Positions 31,890 to 41,411 of a stretch of DNA of 64,000 nt are shown here, in pieces; the stretch's first letter is position 1, and every line of letters begins with the position of its first letter. The translations under genes and the position numbers were made by a program. The notes below the pieces were generated by a model. The model had not been told where the DNA came from. It made no database searches and saw only the letters and a program-made list of their open reading frames with translations. This DNA is from Mucilaginibacter sp. 14171R-50 (GTDB taxonomy: Bacteria > Bacteroidota > Bacteroidia > Sphingobacteriales > Sphingobacteriaceae), in NCBI RefSeq assembly GCF_010093045.1, contig NZ_CP048115.1, forward strand, positions 62,001 to 126,000. Reading direction: 5' to 3'.

Positions 31890-31897
31890 CGGCCGAA

Positions 31898-33820
31898 ATG
31901 ATAGCTATAAATAACCTTACGTTCGAGATTGGTGCGCGGGCCCTATATGATGAAGCCAACTGGCATATTAAACCGGGAGAAAAAATTGGCCTTATAGGCG
32001 CTAACGGTACAGGGAAAACCACCCTGCTTAAAATGATCGTTGGTGAATATACCCCAACCTCGGGCACTATATCAATGGCTAAGGATCTTACCATGGGCTA
32101 CCTTAACCAGGACCTGCTATCTTACTCATCTGATAAAAATATTGTGCACGTTGCCATGGAGGCTTTTGAGCGCCAAAACCAGCTGCACGACGAAATAGAG
32201 AACCTGCTTAAAAAGCTGGAAACAGATTACAGTGAAGACCTGCTGCACAAATTAAGCGATAAACAGCACGAATTTGAATTGCTTGACGGGTACAATATTG
32301 AATATAAAGCCCACGAAATTTTGGCGGGCCTTGGGTTTAGCGAGGCCGACTGCCAGCGTAAGCTAAGTACCTTTAGCGGGGGATGGCGTATGCGTGTGAT
32401 GCTTGCCAAAATACTTTTACAGGCGCCGGATATCCTTTTACTGGATGAGCCTACCAACCACCTTGACTTACCATCCATCCAATGGCTGGAAGATTATTTA
32501 AAGGCCTTTAGCGGGGCTATTATCATCGTATCGCACGATAGGTGGTTTTTAGACAGGGTAATTAACCGCACGGTTGAATCGCGCAAGGGTAAACTAACTG
32601 TATATGCAGGTAACTATACTTTTTACCTGGAAGAAAAAGCACTGAGGGCCGAGATCCAGCGCGGCGAGTTCAAGAACCAGCAATCGAAGATACGACAGGA
32701 AGAGCGCCTGATAGAGCGTTTCCGCGCCAAGGCATCCAAAGCAAAAATGGCGCAATCGCGCATTAAAATGCTCGACAAAATGGAGCGTGTTGAAGATGTG
32801 GACGACGATAACCCTGAAGTTAACTTCAGTTTTAAATTCAGTAAGCAATCGGGCCGCCATGTGGTAACATTAGAGCATATCACCAAAAAATATCCGGCGA
32901 TAGACATCCTTGACGACGCAGAAGCTATTATTGAAAAAGGTGATAAAATAGCGCTGATAGGTGCCAACGGTAAAGGTAAATCAACCCTGCTGCGCATTGT
33001 AGCCGGCGCTGATAAAGATTTTGAAGGCAAGGCCATAACCGGCCATAACGTTACGCAAACCTTTTTTGCGCAGCACCAGTTAGAGAGCCTGCACCTGGAG
33101 AACCAGATACTGCAGGAACTGCAATCATTCGCCCCAAAACATACCGAAACAGAGCTGCGCTCGATATTGGGTTCGTTCCTGTTCACGGGGGATGATGTGT
33201 TTAAAAAGATCAAGGTGCTGTCGGGTGGCGAGAAATCGCGCGTGGCGCTGGCTAAGGCCTTAACCGCGGATGCAAACTTTTTAGTACTGGATGAGCCTAC
33301 CAACCACCTGGATATGGCATCGGTAAACATATTGATACAGGCGTTACAGCAATACGAAGGTACAGTGATAGTAGTATCGCACGACAGGCATTTTCTGGAT
33401 AATGTGGCTAATAAGATATGGTTTATTGAAGACCAGAAAATAAAGCAATACCCGGGCACTTATGCCGAGTATGACGAATGGGCGGCTAAACGCAAGTTAG
33501 AGCCCAAAGCAACCGTGCCTGCCCCGCAGCCTAAAAAGGAAGAAAAAAAACCAGAGCCTGTTAAACAGCCGCAAAGCGAAAACAAGAGCCAGCAGCTAAA
33601 AAAGTTAAATCAGGACCTTAATAAGCTGGAAGAACGTATTGCCGAAATAGAAAAGGATGTGAAGGTACTGGAAGCACAACTGGCCGACGACACTATTTAC
33701 AACCAGGCCGAGAAACTAAAGCAGGTTAACGATAATTATCAGCTCAAAAAGTTAGAGCTTAGGGAAAACCAGGCACGCTGGGAGGCCCTCGCCGAACAGA
33801 TAATGGAGCTGGAGGCGTAA
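31898..33820 (+). CDS. ABC-F family ATPase (translation factor type)
   Basis: 640 residues from the ATG at 31898 (MIAINNLTFEIGARALYDEA); the frame is open 27 codons upstream but that part crosses the promoter. Two ABC domains without membrane segments: first GANGTGKTTL, SGGWRMRVMLAK and LLLDEPTNHLD; second GANGKGKSTLL, LSGGEKSRVALAK and VLDEPTNHLD. Between them is the ABC-F linker; at the C-terminus, after a KPEPVKQPQ spacer, lies a coiled coil (LNQDLNKLEERIAEIEKDVK). Such proteins bind the ribosomal E site or act like Uup; a resistance role is possible for some but not indicated here. Confidence 0.93.
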   Translation: MIAINNLTFEIGARALYDEANWHIKPGEKIGLIGANGTGKTTLLKMIVGEYTPTSGTISMAKDLTMGYLNQDLLSYSSDKNIVHVAMEAFERQNQLHDEIENLLKKLETDYSEDLLHKLSDKQHEFELLDGYNIEYKAHEILAGLGFSEADCQRKLSTFSGGWRMRVMLAKILLQAPDILLLDEPTNHLDLPSIQWLEDYLKAFSGAIIIVSHDRWFLDRVINRTVESRKGKLTVYAGNYTFYLEEKALRAEIQRGEFKNQQSKIRQEERLIERFRAKASKAKMAQSRIKMLDKMERVEDVDDDNPEVNFSFKFSKQSGRHVVTLEHITKKYPAIDILDDAEAIIEKGDKIALIGANGKGKSTLLRIVAGADKDFEGKAITGHNVTQTFFAQHQLESLHLENQILQELQSFAPKHTETELRSILGSFLFTGDDVFKKIKVLSGGEKSRVALAKALTADANFLVLDEPTNHLDMASVNILIQALQQYEGTVIVVSHDRHFLDNVANKIWFIEDQKIKQYPGTYAEYDEWAAKRKLEPKATVPAPQPKKEEKKPEPVKQPQSENKSQQLKKLNQDLNKLEERIAEIEKDVKVLEAQLADDTIYNQAEKLKQVNDNYQLKKLELRENQARWEALAEQIMELEA

Positions 33821-33844
33821 GTCTAAAAAGTTTTAAGTAGTATG

Positions 33845-33873
33845 GGCAGTTTGCAAGAGCAGCTGCCTTTTTG
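33845..33873 (+). terminator. Probable terminator after the ABC-F gene
   Basis: ggcag ... ctgcc short stem followed by ttttt. Confidence 0.55.
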
Positions 33874-33914
33874 TTCGCGGCAGCAGCATAGTATGAGCGA
33901 TCAAAAAGCGCAAT

Positions 33915-33984
33915 GTCATGGTGAGCTTGTCGAACCGTTAGCGGATTATGCCCGCCGCTCACCCTTCGACAAGCTCAGGCTGAC
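33915..33984. repeat. GTCATGGTGAGCTTGTCGAA ... TTCGACAAGCTCAGGCTGAC element
   Basis: Arms 33915-33934 and 33965-33984; 13 bases (TGAGCTTGTCGAA) pair exactly. It starts GTCAT; the right end is CTGAC. No coding content. Confidence 0.85.
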
Positions 33985-34047
33985 AACCGTATCTCATTTT
34001 CCTATCCCGAAATAATTAGGGCATCGCAAACGTTTTGTTGTTATCTT

Positions 34048-35310
34048 GTGATGATGAAAAGTTTTTTACTAAGCCTGTTCCTGTTAATTCCGATTGCATG
34101 TTTTGCCCAAAACCCGCCGTTTGATAACAGCATTTACCGGCACGAAATAAAAAGCGTTGAGTTTTACAACTCAAAAAAACCGGCATCCTTCCCGGTAATA
34201 GAACTGGGCGGGCGCGAAACGGTTACTTTGGGTTTTGACGACCTTAGCGGTGCCAGCCGCACTTTTAACTACACACTGCAGCATTGCGATGCCAACTGGC
34301 GCCCATCTAACCTGTCGCCCTCTGAGTACCTGGAAAGCTTTACCGACGATCGCATTAATGATTATACCTACTCATCAGGTACATTCCAAAAATACACCCA
34401 CTACGAGGTTAAGATACCTAACCGCAATATCATTCCTAAGATATCCGGCAATTACATATTAAAGGTTTATGAGGACGGCGACCCTGCCAAACTGATACTT
34501 ACCCGCAGGCTTTACGTGGTTGATAAGCGGGTATCGGTAAGTGCAAATATTATTGCATCAAACAATGTATCGGCAAGGCGCACCAATCAAAAGGTAAATT
34601 TCACCATTGACTATACCGGCTTGCCCGTACAAAACCCCAACACCGACATCCGGGCATTTTTAATGCAGAACGCCCGGCCCGAAACCGGCATCATGAACAA
34701 CAAGCCAACCTACATACGCGGTACGCAGCTGGTTTATAACGACGTTAACATCAACGATTTTGCCGGCCGTAACGAGTTCAGGCATTTTGATACCCGCACA
34801 TTAAAGCTAAACTCGGAGCGTATCTCAAAAATTTACAAGGATACCGCTAACACTGTAATGTTATTGGGCGACCCTAACCGTAACCTGCCTAATTACACGT
34901 TGTTGTATGATATCGACGGCAAGTTTTTTATCATTAACCAGGATGGTAACGACCCGCGCCGCGACGCGGATTACGCTTACATGTATTTTACCCTGGCAGC
35001 CAATAAATCGCAGGCAGAGGGCACGGCCTATATTGTGGGCCAGTTTAATGATTATAAGCTAGACGATAACAGTAAGCTAACCTACGATGACCGCGGGCGC
35101 TGGTACACCAATTTACTGTTAAAACAGGGCGTTTACGATTACCAGTACGTTTGGGTAAGCAACGCCACCAGGCAACCTGATGATACCGCTTTAGAAGGCA
35201 ACTATTTTGAAACCGAGAACGAATATCAATTACTTGTTTACTACCGCCAAACCGGCGCACGTTATGAACAACTGGTAGGTTATAACATGCTGACCACGCA
35301 AAGGCACTAG
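34048..35310 (+). CDS. Type IX secretion plug-domain protein (DUF5103)
   Basis: 420 residues; ATG at 34048 (a second ATG follows at once). Signal peptide MMKSFLLSLFLLIPIACFAQ. The first part (DNSIYRHEIKSVEFYNSKK, ETVTLGFDDLSGASRTFNYT) and the NWRPSNLSPSEYLESF segment match the family formerly DUF5103, now named for the plug protein of the type IX secretion (SprA) translocon. It should seal the SprA barrel on the periplasmic side. The C-terminal third contains beta strands such as EGTAYIVGQFNDYKLDDNSK. No other T9SS gene is in this window, so the role is inferred from family. Confidence 0.85.
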   Translation: MMMKSFLLSLFLLIPIACFAQNPPFDNSIYRHEIKSVEFYNSKKPASFPVIELGGRETVTLGFDDLSGASRTFNYTLQHCDANWRPSNLSPSEYLESFTDDRINDYTYSSGTFQKYTHYEVKIPNRNIIPKISGNYILKVYEDGDPAKLILTRRLYVVDKRVSVSANIIASNNVSARRTNQKVNFTIDYTGLPVQNPNTDIRAFLMQNARPETGIMNNKPTYIRGTQLVYNDVNINDFAGRNEFRHFDTRTLKLNSERISKIYKDTANTVMLLGDPNRNLPNYTLLYDIDGKFFIINQDGNDPRRDADYAYMYFTLAANKSQAEGTAYIVGQFNDYKLDDNSKLTYDDRGRWYTNLLLKQGVYDYQYVWVSNATRQPDDTALEGNYFETENEYQLLVYYRQTGARYEQLVGYNMLTTQRH

Positions 35311-35336
35311 CCGCTCTAACAGTAAATATAAGAAAA

Positions 35337-35416
35337 GTCATGCTGAACTTGTTTCAGCATCTCACAGCACAGTCAGCTATAATATCCGAGGGATCCTGAA
35401 ACAAGTTCAGGATGAC
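35337..35416. repeat. GTCATGCTGAACTTGTTTCA ... TGAAACAAGTTCAGGATGAC element
   Basis: Left arm 35337-35363 and right arm 35391-35416. TGAACTTGTTTCA pairs with TGAAACAAGTTCA exactly. It starts GTCAT and ends ATGAC. Confidence 0.88.
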
Positions 35417-35485
35417 GTGATGGTTTAGGCATTCAGGACTATCTTCTCCACAACTTTTTAAACTCTATACTTCCCTCCTAAAGTT

Positions 35486-35493
35486 TATCTTTG
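35486..35493 (+). promoter_or_regulatory. -7 box TATCTTTG four bases before the thioesterase ATG
   Basis: TATCTTTGCAGCATG: the same arrangement as ysxC, implying a leaderless mRNA. Confidence 0.65.
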
Positions 35494-35497
35494 CAGC

Positions 35498-36025
35498 ATG
35501 AAAGGAAAATCATCCAAAGAATCGTACACCATCATGAACGAACTGGTGTTACCCAACGACACCAACACCCTTAACAATTTAATGGGGGGGCGTTTACTGC
35601 ATTGGATGGATATTGCGGCGGCTATATCGGCTCAAAAACATTGTAACCGCATAGTGGTAACCGCGTCGGTAGATAATGTATCCTTTCAGCACCCGATAAA
35701 ACTGGGCGATGTAATTACTATAGAAGCAAAGGTTTCGCGCGCGTTTACCACCTCTGTTGAGGTTAGGCTGGATGTATATGCCCAAAACATACCATCCGGT
35801 ACGAAAGTTAAAAGCAACGAGGCTTATTATACATTTGTAGCCCTTGACCAAAATGGTCGCACCATACCGGTGCCGCCCATGCTGCCCGAAACAAACGAAG
35901 AAGTTGCCCTTTATGATGGCGCACTGCGCCGCCGCCAGTTAAGACTGATACTTGGCGGTAAAATGAAACCGGATGATGCTACCGAACTAAAAGCCCTGTT
36001 TTTTGGAGCATTAGATAAAGATTAA
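35498..36025 (+). CDS. Hot-dog fold acyl-CoA thioesterase
   Basis: 175 residues. The YciA-like hot-dog domain begins NLMGGRLLHWMDIAAAISAQ (Asp in WMDIAA as catalytic acid) and continues VTASVDNVSFQHPIKLGDVITIEA and a closing YTFVALD strand; a short helical tail follows. It hydrolyses acyl-CoA thioesters in the cytoplasm; chain length not predictable. The start is fixed by the promoter box. Confidence 0.88.
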   Translation: MKGKSSKESYTIMNELVLPNDTNTLNNLMGGRLLHWMDIAAAISAQKHCNRIVVTASVDNVSFQHPIKLGDVITIEAKVSRAFTTSVEVRLDVYAQNIPSGTKVKSNEAYYTFVALDQNGRTIPVPPMLPETNEEVALYDGALRRRQLRLILGGKMKPDDATELKALFFGALDKD

Positions 36026-36028
36026 AGA

Positions 36029-36129
36029 TTTGTTAGTCGGAGATTAGGAACTTATAAATAAGGAAGCCCGACGTTCGTCGGGCTTCCTTATTTATATCAA
36101 TCAAATGCTTTTAGTCTCTGACTAACAAA
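36029..36129. repeat. Intergenic inverted repeat around a terminator (tttgttagtc / gactaacaaa)
   Basis: TTTGTTAGTC at 36029-36038 pairs exactly with GACTAACAAA at 36120-36129; agattagg and cctctaatat extend the arms. They begin 3 bases after one stop and end 18 before the other, framing the terminator at 36054-36095. Confidence 0.75.
36054..36095. terminator. Bidirectional intrinsic terminator
   Basis: ataaataaggaagcccgac, loop gttc, gtcgggcttccttatttat: a 19-base perfect stem flanked by A/T runs, between convergent genes. Confidence 0.95.
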
Positions 36130-36147
36130 CCTCTAATATCTAAACCT

Positions 36148-38217
36148 CTACCACACATTTATCCTATCCTCGGGGCTTTTGTACATTTTATCGCCTGGTT
36201 TTACATTAAAGGCGGTGTACCAGGCATCCATATTAGTAACCGGGGCGTTGGTGCGGAACTGCTCGGGCGAGTGAGGATCAGTCAGGATACGCTGCGCTGC
36301 TGCCTCCGGTCGCTGCGAACTCCTCCAAACCTGTGCCCACGACAAAAAGAAACGCTGGTCGGGCGTAAAGCCATCAATTTTTGTGTTTGATTGACCTTGT
36401 TTGGTTTTCTTAAAAGCTTCATAGGCAACGTTAAGTCCGCCCAGGTCGGCAAGGTTTTCGCCCAAGGTAAGCTTGCCGTTTACGTGCATGGTATCAACCA
36501 GGGTAAAGGCATTGTATTGGGCTACTACCTTATCGGCGCGCGTTTTAAATTTATCTGCGTCGTCTTTTGTCCACCAGTCCCGCAGGGTGCCGTCGGCGTC
36601 ATACTGGCGGCCTTCGTCGTCAAAGCCGTGTGTCATTTCGTGGCCTATAACCGCAGCTATACCACCATAATTTATGGCGTCATCGGCACCAAAATCAAAA
36701 AACGGGAATTGCAGTATCCCGGCCGGGAAAGCAATTTCGTTATTGGTGGGGTTGTATGATGCATTTACGGTTGGCGGGGTCATACCAAATCGTGTCCTGT
36801 CTACCGGTTTGCCCAGGCGGCTAACGTTGAAATTATAACGCCATACGGCTATACGCCTTAAGTTTCCGGCATAATCATCACGGTTGATCACCAGGCCGTT
36901 GTAAACCTCCCATTTATCAGGGTAGCCAATTTTAACGCGGAACGCAGCCAGTTTTTTAAGCGCGCGTGCCTTTGTTTCTTCGCTCATCCAGTCAAGGCGT
37001 TTTATGCGGTCTCCAAGGGTAACCTTAAGGTTGTTCACCAAGTCAACCATGTATTTTTTCGCCGCCGGGGTAAAGTATTTTTCCACGTACAACTGGCCAA
37101 GCAACTCGCCAATGCTGCCGTCTATCAGGCCGCTCATGCGCTCGTTACGCGGCGTTTGTACTTTTTGGCCGCTAAGGCTGCTGCTATACGCAAACCCGGC
37201 CTTAACGAACGGAGAGCTCAGCGACGACGCGGAACCCTTTAATATGTTCCATTTTAAATAGGTTTTCAGATCGTTTACCGGCGTGGCAGCCAGCAGTGCA
37301 TCAGCATCTTTAAAAAACGCGGGCTGCCCAACTATGATAGTATCCTGGCCGTTAACCTTAAGCATAGGCAACAGCTTCACCCAGTTTAAATGCGGGGTGG
37401 TTTTGCTAAAATCAGCAACCGACAGCTTATTGTAGGTTAAATGAGGGTCGCGCTGAGCTACACGGCTCAGTTGCGATTTTGCCAGCGCTTTTTCCAATTC
37501 GAAGATCACATCCGCGTTTTTAGCCGCCTCGTCTGCGCTGGTACCAGTTAAGGTAAACAACGTGGTAATGTAAGTTTTCAGCGCGTCCTGTATCTTTTGA
37601 GTGCGGGCATCACTTTTCAGGTAATTATCCCTATCGGGCAGGGTGGTACCGCCTTGCCTTAAGCTAACAATATAGCGGTCGACATTTTTTTCATCCTGGC
37701 CAACGCCAAAACCAAACAGTGGGCTGCCTATTCCGTTAACGCGCTCGTAAACCAGTTCATTCACAACGCCGTTAAGATCGGTTATCTTGTTAATGCGCGC
37801 CAGGTCGGCTGCAATTGGTGTATAGCCTTTCTTTTCAATAGTAAGGCTATCCATACCGCTGGCGTAAAGATCGCCAACGCGCTGCTTAAGGCTCCCTTTT
37901 GGCTGGCCCGGGGTTTTGCTAACCTCGTTGAGCAGGCCCAACAGGCGGTCGGTATTTTCCTGCCTTAAAATATTGAAGCTGCCCCAGCGGGTCTCTTTGG
38001 CAGGTATGGCGTTCTGTTTTATCCAGTTGCCGTTGGCATATTCAAAAAAGTTATCGCCGGGTTTTACCGACAGATCCATATTGGCCGGGTCGATATATTT
38101 TTTTGGCGGGATAGTATGATGTTTTTGCTTGGCGGGCTTGGGGCCGTTACCGGCAAAAGCGGTTACCGACAGGCACAGCGCACCCATCAGCATTAAATTG
38201 GTAAACTTTAGTTTCAT
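36148..38217 (-). CDS. M13-family (neprilysin-like) zinc metallopeptidase, exported
   Basis: 689 residues, signal peptide (MKLKFTNLMLMGALCLSVTA). Zinc site HEMTH in AAVIGHEMTHGFDDEGRQYD and the third-ligand motif ENLADLGGLNVAYEAF about 60 residues later, both M13 hallmarks. NAxYxP-like VNASYNPTNNEIAFPAGILQ, which binds the substrate backbone, is also present, and the protein ends in the family's typical basic/aromatic tail (MYKSPEDRINVW). It degrades peptides in the periplasm. The gene lies alone, convergent with the thioesterase. Confidence 0.95.
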   Translation of the reverse strand: MKLKFTNLMLMGALCLSVTAFAGNGPKPAKQKHHTIPPKKYIDPANMDLSVKPGDNFFEYANGNWIKQNAIPAKETRWGSFNILRQENTDRLLGLLNEVSKTPGQPKGSLKQRVGDLYASGMDSLTIEKKGYTPIAADLARINKITDLNGVVNELVYERVNGIGSPLFGFGVGQDEKNVDRYIVSLRQGGTTLPDRDNYLKSDARTQKIQDALKTYITTLFTLTGTSADEAAKNADVIFELEKALAKSQLSRVAQRDPHLTYNKLSVADFSKTTPHLNWVKLLPMLKVNGQDTIIVGQPAFFKDADALLAATPVNDLKTYLKWNILKGSASSLSSPFVKAGFAYSSSLSGQKVQTPRNERMSGLIDGSIGELLGQLYVEKYFTPAAKKYMVDLVNNLKVTLGDRIKRLDWMSEETKARALKKLAAFRVKIGYPDKWEVYNGLVINRDDYAGNLRRIAVWRYNFNVSRLGKPVDRTRFGMTPPTVNASYNPTNNEIAFPAGILQFPFFDFGADDAINYGGIAAVIGHEMTHGFDDEGRQYDADGTLRDWWTKDDADKFKTRADKVVAQYNAFTLVDTMHVNGKLTLGENLADLGGLNVAYEAFKKTKQGQSNTKIDGFTPDQRFFLSWAQVWRSSQRPEAAAQRILTDPHSPEQFRTNAPVTNMDAWYTAFNVKPGDKMYKSPEDRINVW

Positions 38218-38599
38218 GATAAATCAGTAAAACTATGAAGTTAATTTTTTATCCGCGGGATGGCAAATATTTGAGCAGGCGCAGTTATTTATTAAACCAG
38301 TTGATAACAACTGACAGGCGCGACATTTTGATAAAAGCCACCAAAAAACGATTTAAGGGCACTGTTTTCATGTCTGGATGTGTTTACAATGTATAAACGC
38401 CTATATGTAAAAATATTGTTGCTGACTGTTTAAACCGATTAATTTATAATTGTTCCACATAAAAACTCACCAAACCCTCTCCGCGGGAGAGGGCGTTAAA
38501 ACCAATTTTAAATAATCTTGGCTCCTTTGCAACGGGCTGGGGAGAGGCTATCTCATTTACCTATTCCCAATTAGCGCCAAATAGTTATTTTTGCAGGCT
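38218..38599. other. 382-base gap upstream of valS
   Basis: Between divergent M13 and valS genes. It contains a palindrome CCCTCTCC-GCG-GGAGAGGG at 38475-38493, a related ggctggggagaggc at about 38536-38549 and the valS promoter box. Around 38220-38470 I see AT-rich sequence without a recognisable element; a T-box-like leader is not evident and would be unusual here. Confidence 0.55.
38586..38593 (+). promoter_or_regulatory. -7 box TATTTTTG six bases before the valS ATG
   Basis: TATTTTTG followed by caggct and ATG. Predicts an essentially leaderless valS mRNA and excludes the in-frame TTG at 38591 as start. Confidence 0.6.
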
Positions 38600-41302
38600 A
38601 TGAGTATTGCAAAAACCTATTCGCCCGCACAAGCCGAAGAAAAATGGTATAGTTACTGGTTACAACACAATTTTTTCAGGTCGGTACCTGACGAACGCGA
38701 ACCCTATACCATTGTGATCCCTCCGCCAAACGTTACCGGCGTGCTGCATATGGGCCATATGCTAAACAATACCATACAGGATGTTTTGATACGCCGCGCC
38801 AGGATGAACGGCAAGAATGCCTGCTGGGTACCGGGTACAGACCACGCCAGCATTGCTACCGAAGCAAAGGTTGTGGCCATGCTAAAAGAGCGGGGCATCA
38901 GCAAAAAAGACCTTACCCGCGCGGAGTTTTTGAACTACGCCTGGGAATGGAAAGAAAAATACGGCGGCATCATCCTGGAGCAATTGAAAAAGCTCGGCGC
39001 TTCGTGCGATTGGGAACGCACCAAATTCACCATGGACGAGGATATGAGCGAGTCGGTTATAGACTACTTTATTCACCTGCATAAAAAAGGCTGGATATAC
39101 CGCGGCGTGCGTATGGTTAACTGGGACCCGCAGGGGAAAACTGCCGTTAGCGACGAGGAAGTTATCCGTAAGGAGGTAAATCAGAAGCTTTATTATATTC
39201 GATATTATTTGAGTCAGAAAGACGGAAAGTCAGGAAGTCCGAAAGACGAAGCCTATCTTTCGGACTCACCGACTTCCGGACATTCGGACTTCCTAACCAT
39301 CGCTACCACGCGCCCTGAGACCATTATGGCCGATGCAGCGATATGTATCAACCCAAATGATGAGCGGTACACGCACTTGCATGGCAAATCGGTTTTTATT
39401 CCGCTGATAAACCGCGAGATACCGGTTATACTGGATGAATATGTAACCATGGACTTTGGTACCGGCTGTTTAAAGGTTACCCCGGCGCATGATCTGAACG
39501 ACTACGAGCTTGGCCAGCGCCATAAGCTGCCGGTTATTGATATTTTAAACGACGACGCCACGCTTAACGAAAAGGCGCAGATACTGGTAGGCGAAGACCG
39601 TTTTGCCGCCCGTAAAAAAATAGCGGTGCTCCTGGAAGAGGCCGGCGCGCTTGAAAAAACAGAAGATTACACCTCGCAGATAGGCTACAGCGAACGCACA
39701 AACGCCGCTATAGAACCAAAGCTAAGCATGCAATGGTTTTGCAAAATGCCCGAGCTGGCTAAACCTGCCCTGGATTATGTGCTGAATGGCGATGTAAAGC
39801 TGATACCCGAGAAATTTATCAACACTTACCGCCATTGGATGGAGAACGTTAGGGACTGGAACATCAGTCGCCAGCTATGGTGGGGTCAGCAAATACCGGC
39901 ATACTACCTGCCAAACGGCGAGTTTGTAGTAGCCAAAACCAAAGAAGAAGCATTAACCCAGGCGCAAAAAATTGATGCATCGCTTACTATAAACGACCTT
40001 ACCCAGGACGAAGACGTTTTAGATACCTGGTTCTCGTCGGGTTTGTGGCCGATGTCGGTTTTTGATGGCGTACGCAACCCTGATAACGCCGAGATAAACT
40101 ATTACTACCCAACAAACGACCTGGTGACTGCCCCCGAGATTTTGTTCTTCTGGGTAGCCAGGATGATCATGGCAGGGCACGAACTGCGCGCGCAAAAACC
40201 TTTTACCAACGTGTACCTAACCGGTATTGTGAGGGACAAGCTGGGCCGCAAAATGTCCAAATCGTTAGGTAATTCGCCCGACCCTTTAGACCTGATAGAA
40301 AAATACGGGGCGGATGGTGTACGCGTGGGTATGCTGTTATGCTCGCCTGCGGGTAACGATTTGATGTTTGACGAAAGCTACTGCGAACAGGGCCGCAACT
40401 TCGCCAATAAAATATGGAACGCCTTTAAACTGGTAAAGGGCTGGGAAGCCGACGATAGTATTGCGCCGGCAAATCAAATTGCCATTGAATGGTTTGGCAG
40501 CAGGCTGAACCAGGCATTGGTTGATATTGAAAGCGACTTTAAACAATACAGGTTATCTGAGGCGCTCATGACCACCTACAAACTGGTGTGGGACGATTTT
40601 TGCGCCTGGTACCTGGAGATGGTAAAACCCGCCTACCAGCAAGGCGTTGAAAAACAAAAAGTCGACCGCGAAACCTACAATGCTACGGTAGCTTATTTTC
40701 AGGATATATTGAAGCTATTGCATCCTTATATGCCGTTTATTACCGAAGAACTTTGGCATGATGAGTTGTTTGGCACCCGGGCGGATCTGGATTGCTGTAT
40801 TGTTGCACAACTGCCAGTTATCGGGCAAATAAATACCCGCCTGGTTACCGAGATAGAAGTAGTGCAGCAGGTAATAGCACAGGTAAGAAACACGCGCAAC
40901 AGCAATAAATTATCGCCTAAGGACACGTTACCGTTAGCGGTAAAAACAAATTCGGCTATTAATTATAAAACGTACGAAGGCGTTATTAAGCAACTGGGCA
41001 ACATCAGCGATGTGAGTTTGGTGAACGATGCAATTGCCGGCGCAAATAGCTTTATTGCAGGTACCGACGAGTTTTTTATCTCCCTTAACATAGAAATTGA
41101 TGTTGAAGCTGAAAGGGCCCGGCTTGAAAAGGAAAGCGATTATTTGGCAGGGTTCCTGAAGTCGGTAAACGCCAAACTGGGAAACGAACGTTTTATGGCA
41201 AATGCCAAACCCGAGATAATTGAGAACGAACTTAAAAAGAAAGCTGATGCCGAGGCCCGGTTAAAAATAGTGGAAGATAATTTACGCGGCCTGGCAGGCT
41301 AA
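38600..41302 (+). CDS. valS: Valyl-tRNA synthetase with a repeat-derived insertion
   Basis: 900 residues, class I synthetase charging tRNA-Val. Landmarks: PPNVTGVLHMGHML (HIGH), TDHASIATE, the editing-domain start LTIATTRPETIMAD, DVLDTWFSSGLWP, GRKMSKSLGN (KMSKS), the anticodon domain and a C-terminal coiled coil (DVEAERARLEKESDYLAGFL). Between VNQKLYYIRYYL and LTIATTRPET, where relatives have only a few residues, there is an extra Ser/Lys/Asp-rich SQKDGKSGSPKDEAYLSDSP, then TSGHSDF (about residues 205-232). Its DNA is a gtccgaaag-type palindrome. The frame is intact, so the enzyme is presumably active. The start is set by the promoter box. Confidence 0.96.
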   Translation: MSIAKTYSPAQAEEKWYSYWLQHNFFRSVPDEREPYTIVIPPPNVTGVLHMGHMLNNTIQDVLIRRARMNGKNACWVPGTDHASIATEAKVVAMLKERGISKKDLTRAEFLNYAWEWKEKYGGIILEQLKKLGASCDWERTKFTMDEDMSESVIDYFIHLHKKGWIYRGVRMVNWDPQGKTAVSDEEVIRKEVNQKLYYIRYYLSQKDGKSGSPKDEAYLSDSPTSGHSDFLTIATTRPETIMADAAICINPNDERYTHLHGKSVFIPLINREIPVILDEYVTMDFGTGCLKVTPAHDLNDYELGQRHKLPVIDILNDDATLNEKAQILVGEDRFAARKKIAVLLEEAGALEKTEDYTSQIGYSERTNAAIEPKLSMQWFCKMPELAKPALDYVLNGDVKLIPEKFINTYRHWMENVRDWNISRQLWWGQQIPAYYLPNGEFVVAKTKEEALTQAQKIDASLTINDLTQDEDVLDTWFSSGLWPMSVFDGVRNPDNAEINYYYPTNDLVTAPEILFFWVARMIMAGHELRAQKPFTNVYLTGIVRDKLGRKMSKSLGNSPDPLDLIEKYGADGVRVGMLLCSPAGNDLMFDESYCEQGRNFANKIWNAFKLVKGWEADDSIAPANQIAIEWFGSRLNQALVDIESDFKQYRLSEALMTTYKLVWDDFCAWYLEMVKPAYQQGVEKQKVDRETYNATVAYFQDILKLLHPYMPFITEELWHDELFGTRADLDCCIVAQLPVIGQINTRLVTEIEVVQQVIAQVRNTRNSNKLSPKDTLPLAVKTNSAINYKTYEGVIKQLGNISDVSLVNDAIAGANSFIAGTDEFFISLNIEIDVEAERARLEKESDYLAGFLKSVNAKLGNERFMANAKPEIIENELKKKADAEARLKIVEDNLRGLAG
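39211..39293. repeat. gtccgaaag-type palindrome inside valS
   Basis: GTCCGAAAG (39237-39245), 11-base loop, CTTTCGGAC (39257-39265), with outer gaaagtcaggaag and cttccggacattcggacttcc arms. Its left end GAGTCAGAAAG-ACGGAAAGTC equals the reverse complement of parts of 13692-13721. The length is compatible with an intact valS reading frame. Confidence 0.85.
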
Positions 41303-41411
41303 TTGCATGGCATAAAGGCACGTTGATACTTAATTATTAAGTTATTGTGTATATTATTACCGCAATATTTAATATTTTAGTTCGCCCTAATTTTACCGGC
41401 AAGCAAAGGAA

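Noticed and set aside
31817..31897. Longer start for the ABC-F protein
   Set aside because: The extra 27 codons span the -7 box and a GC-rich hairpin.
32623..33459. Long minus-strand open frame (278 codons) opposite the ABC-F gene
   Set aside because: It is the antisense shadow of a gene with strong ATPase motifs; the peptide is Ser/Cys-rich low-quality sequence with no domain.
38218..38599. T-box or other riboswitch upstream of valS
   Set aside because: The promoter box is 6 bases before ATG, leaving no leader, and no T-box motif is visible.
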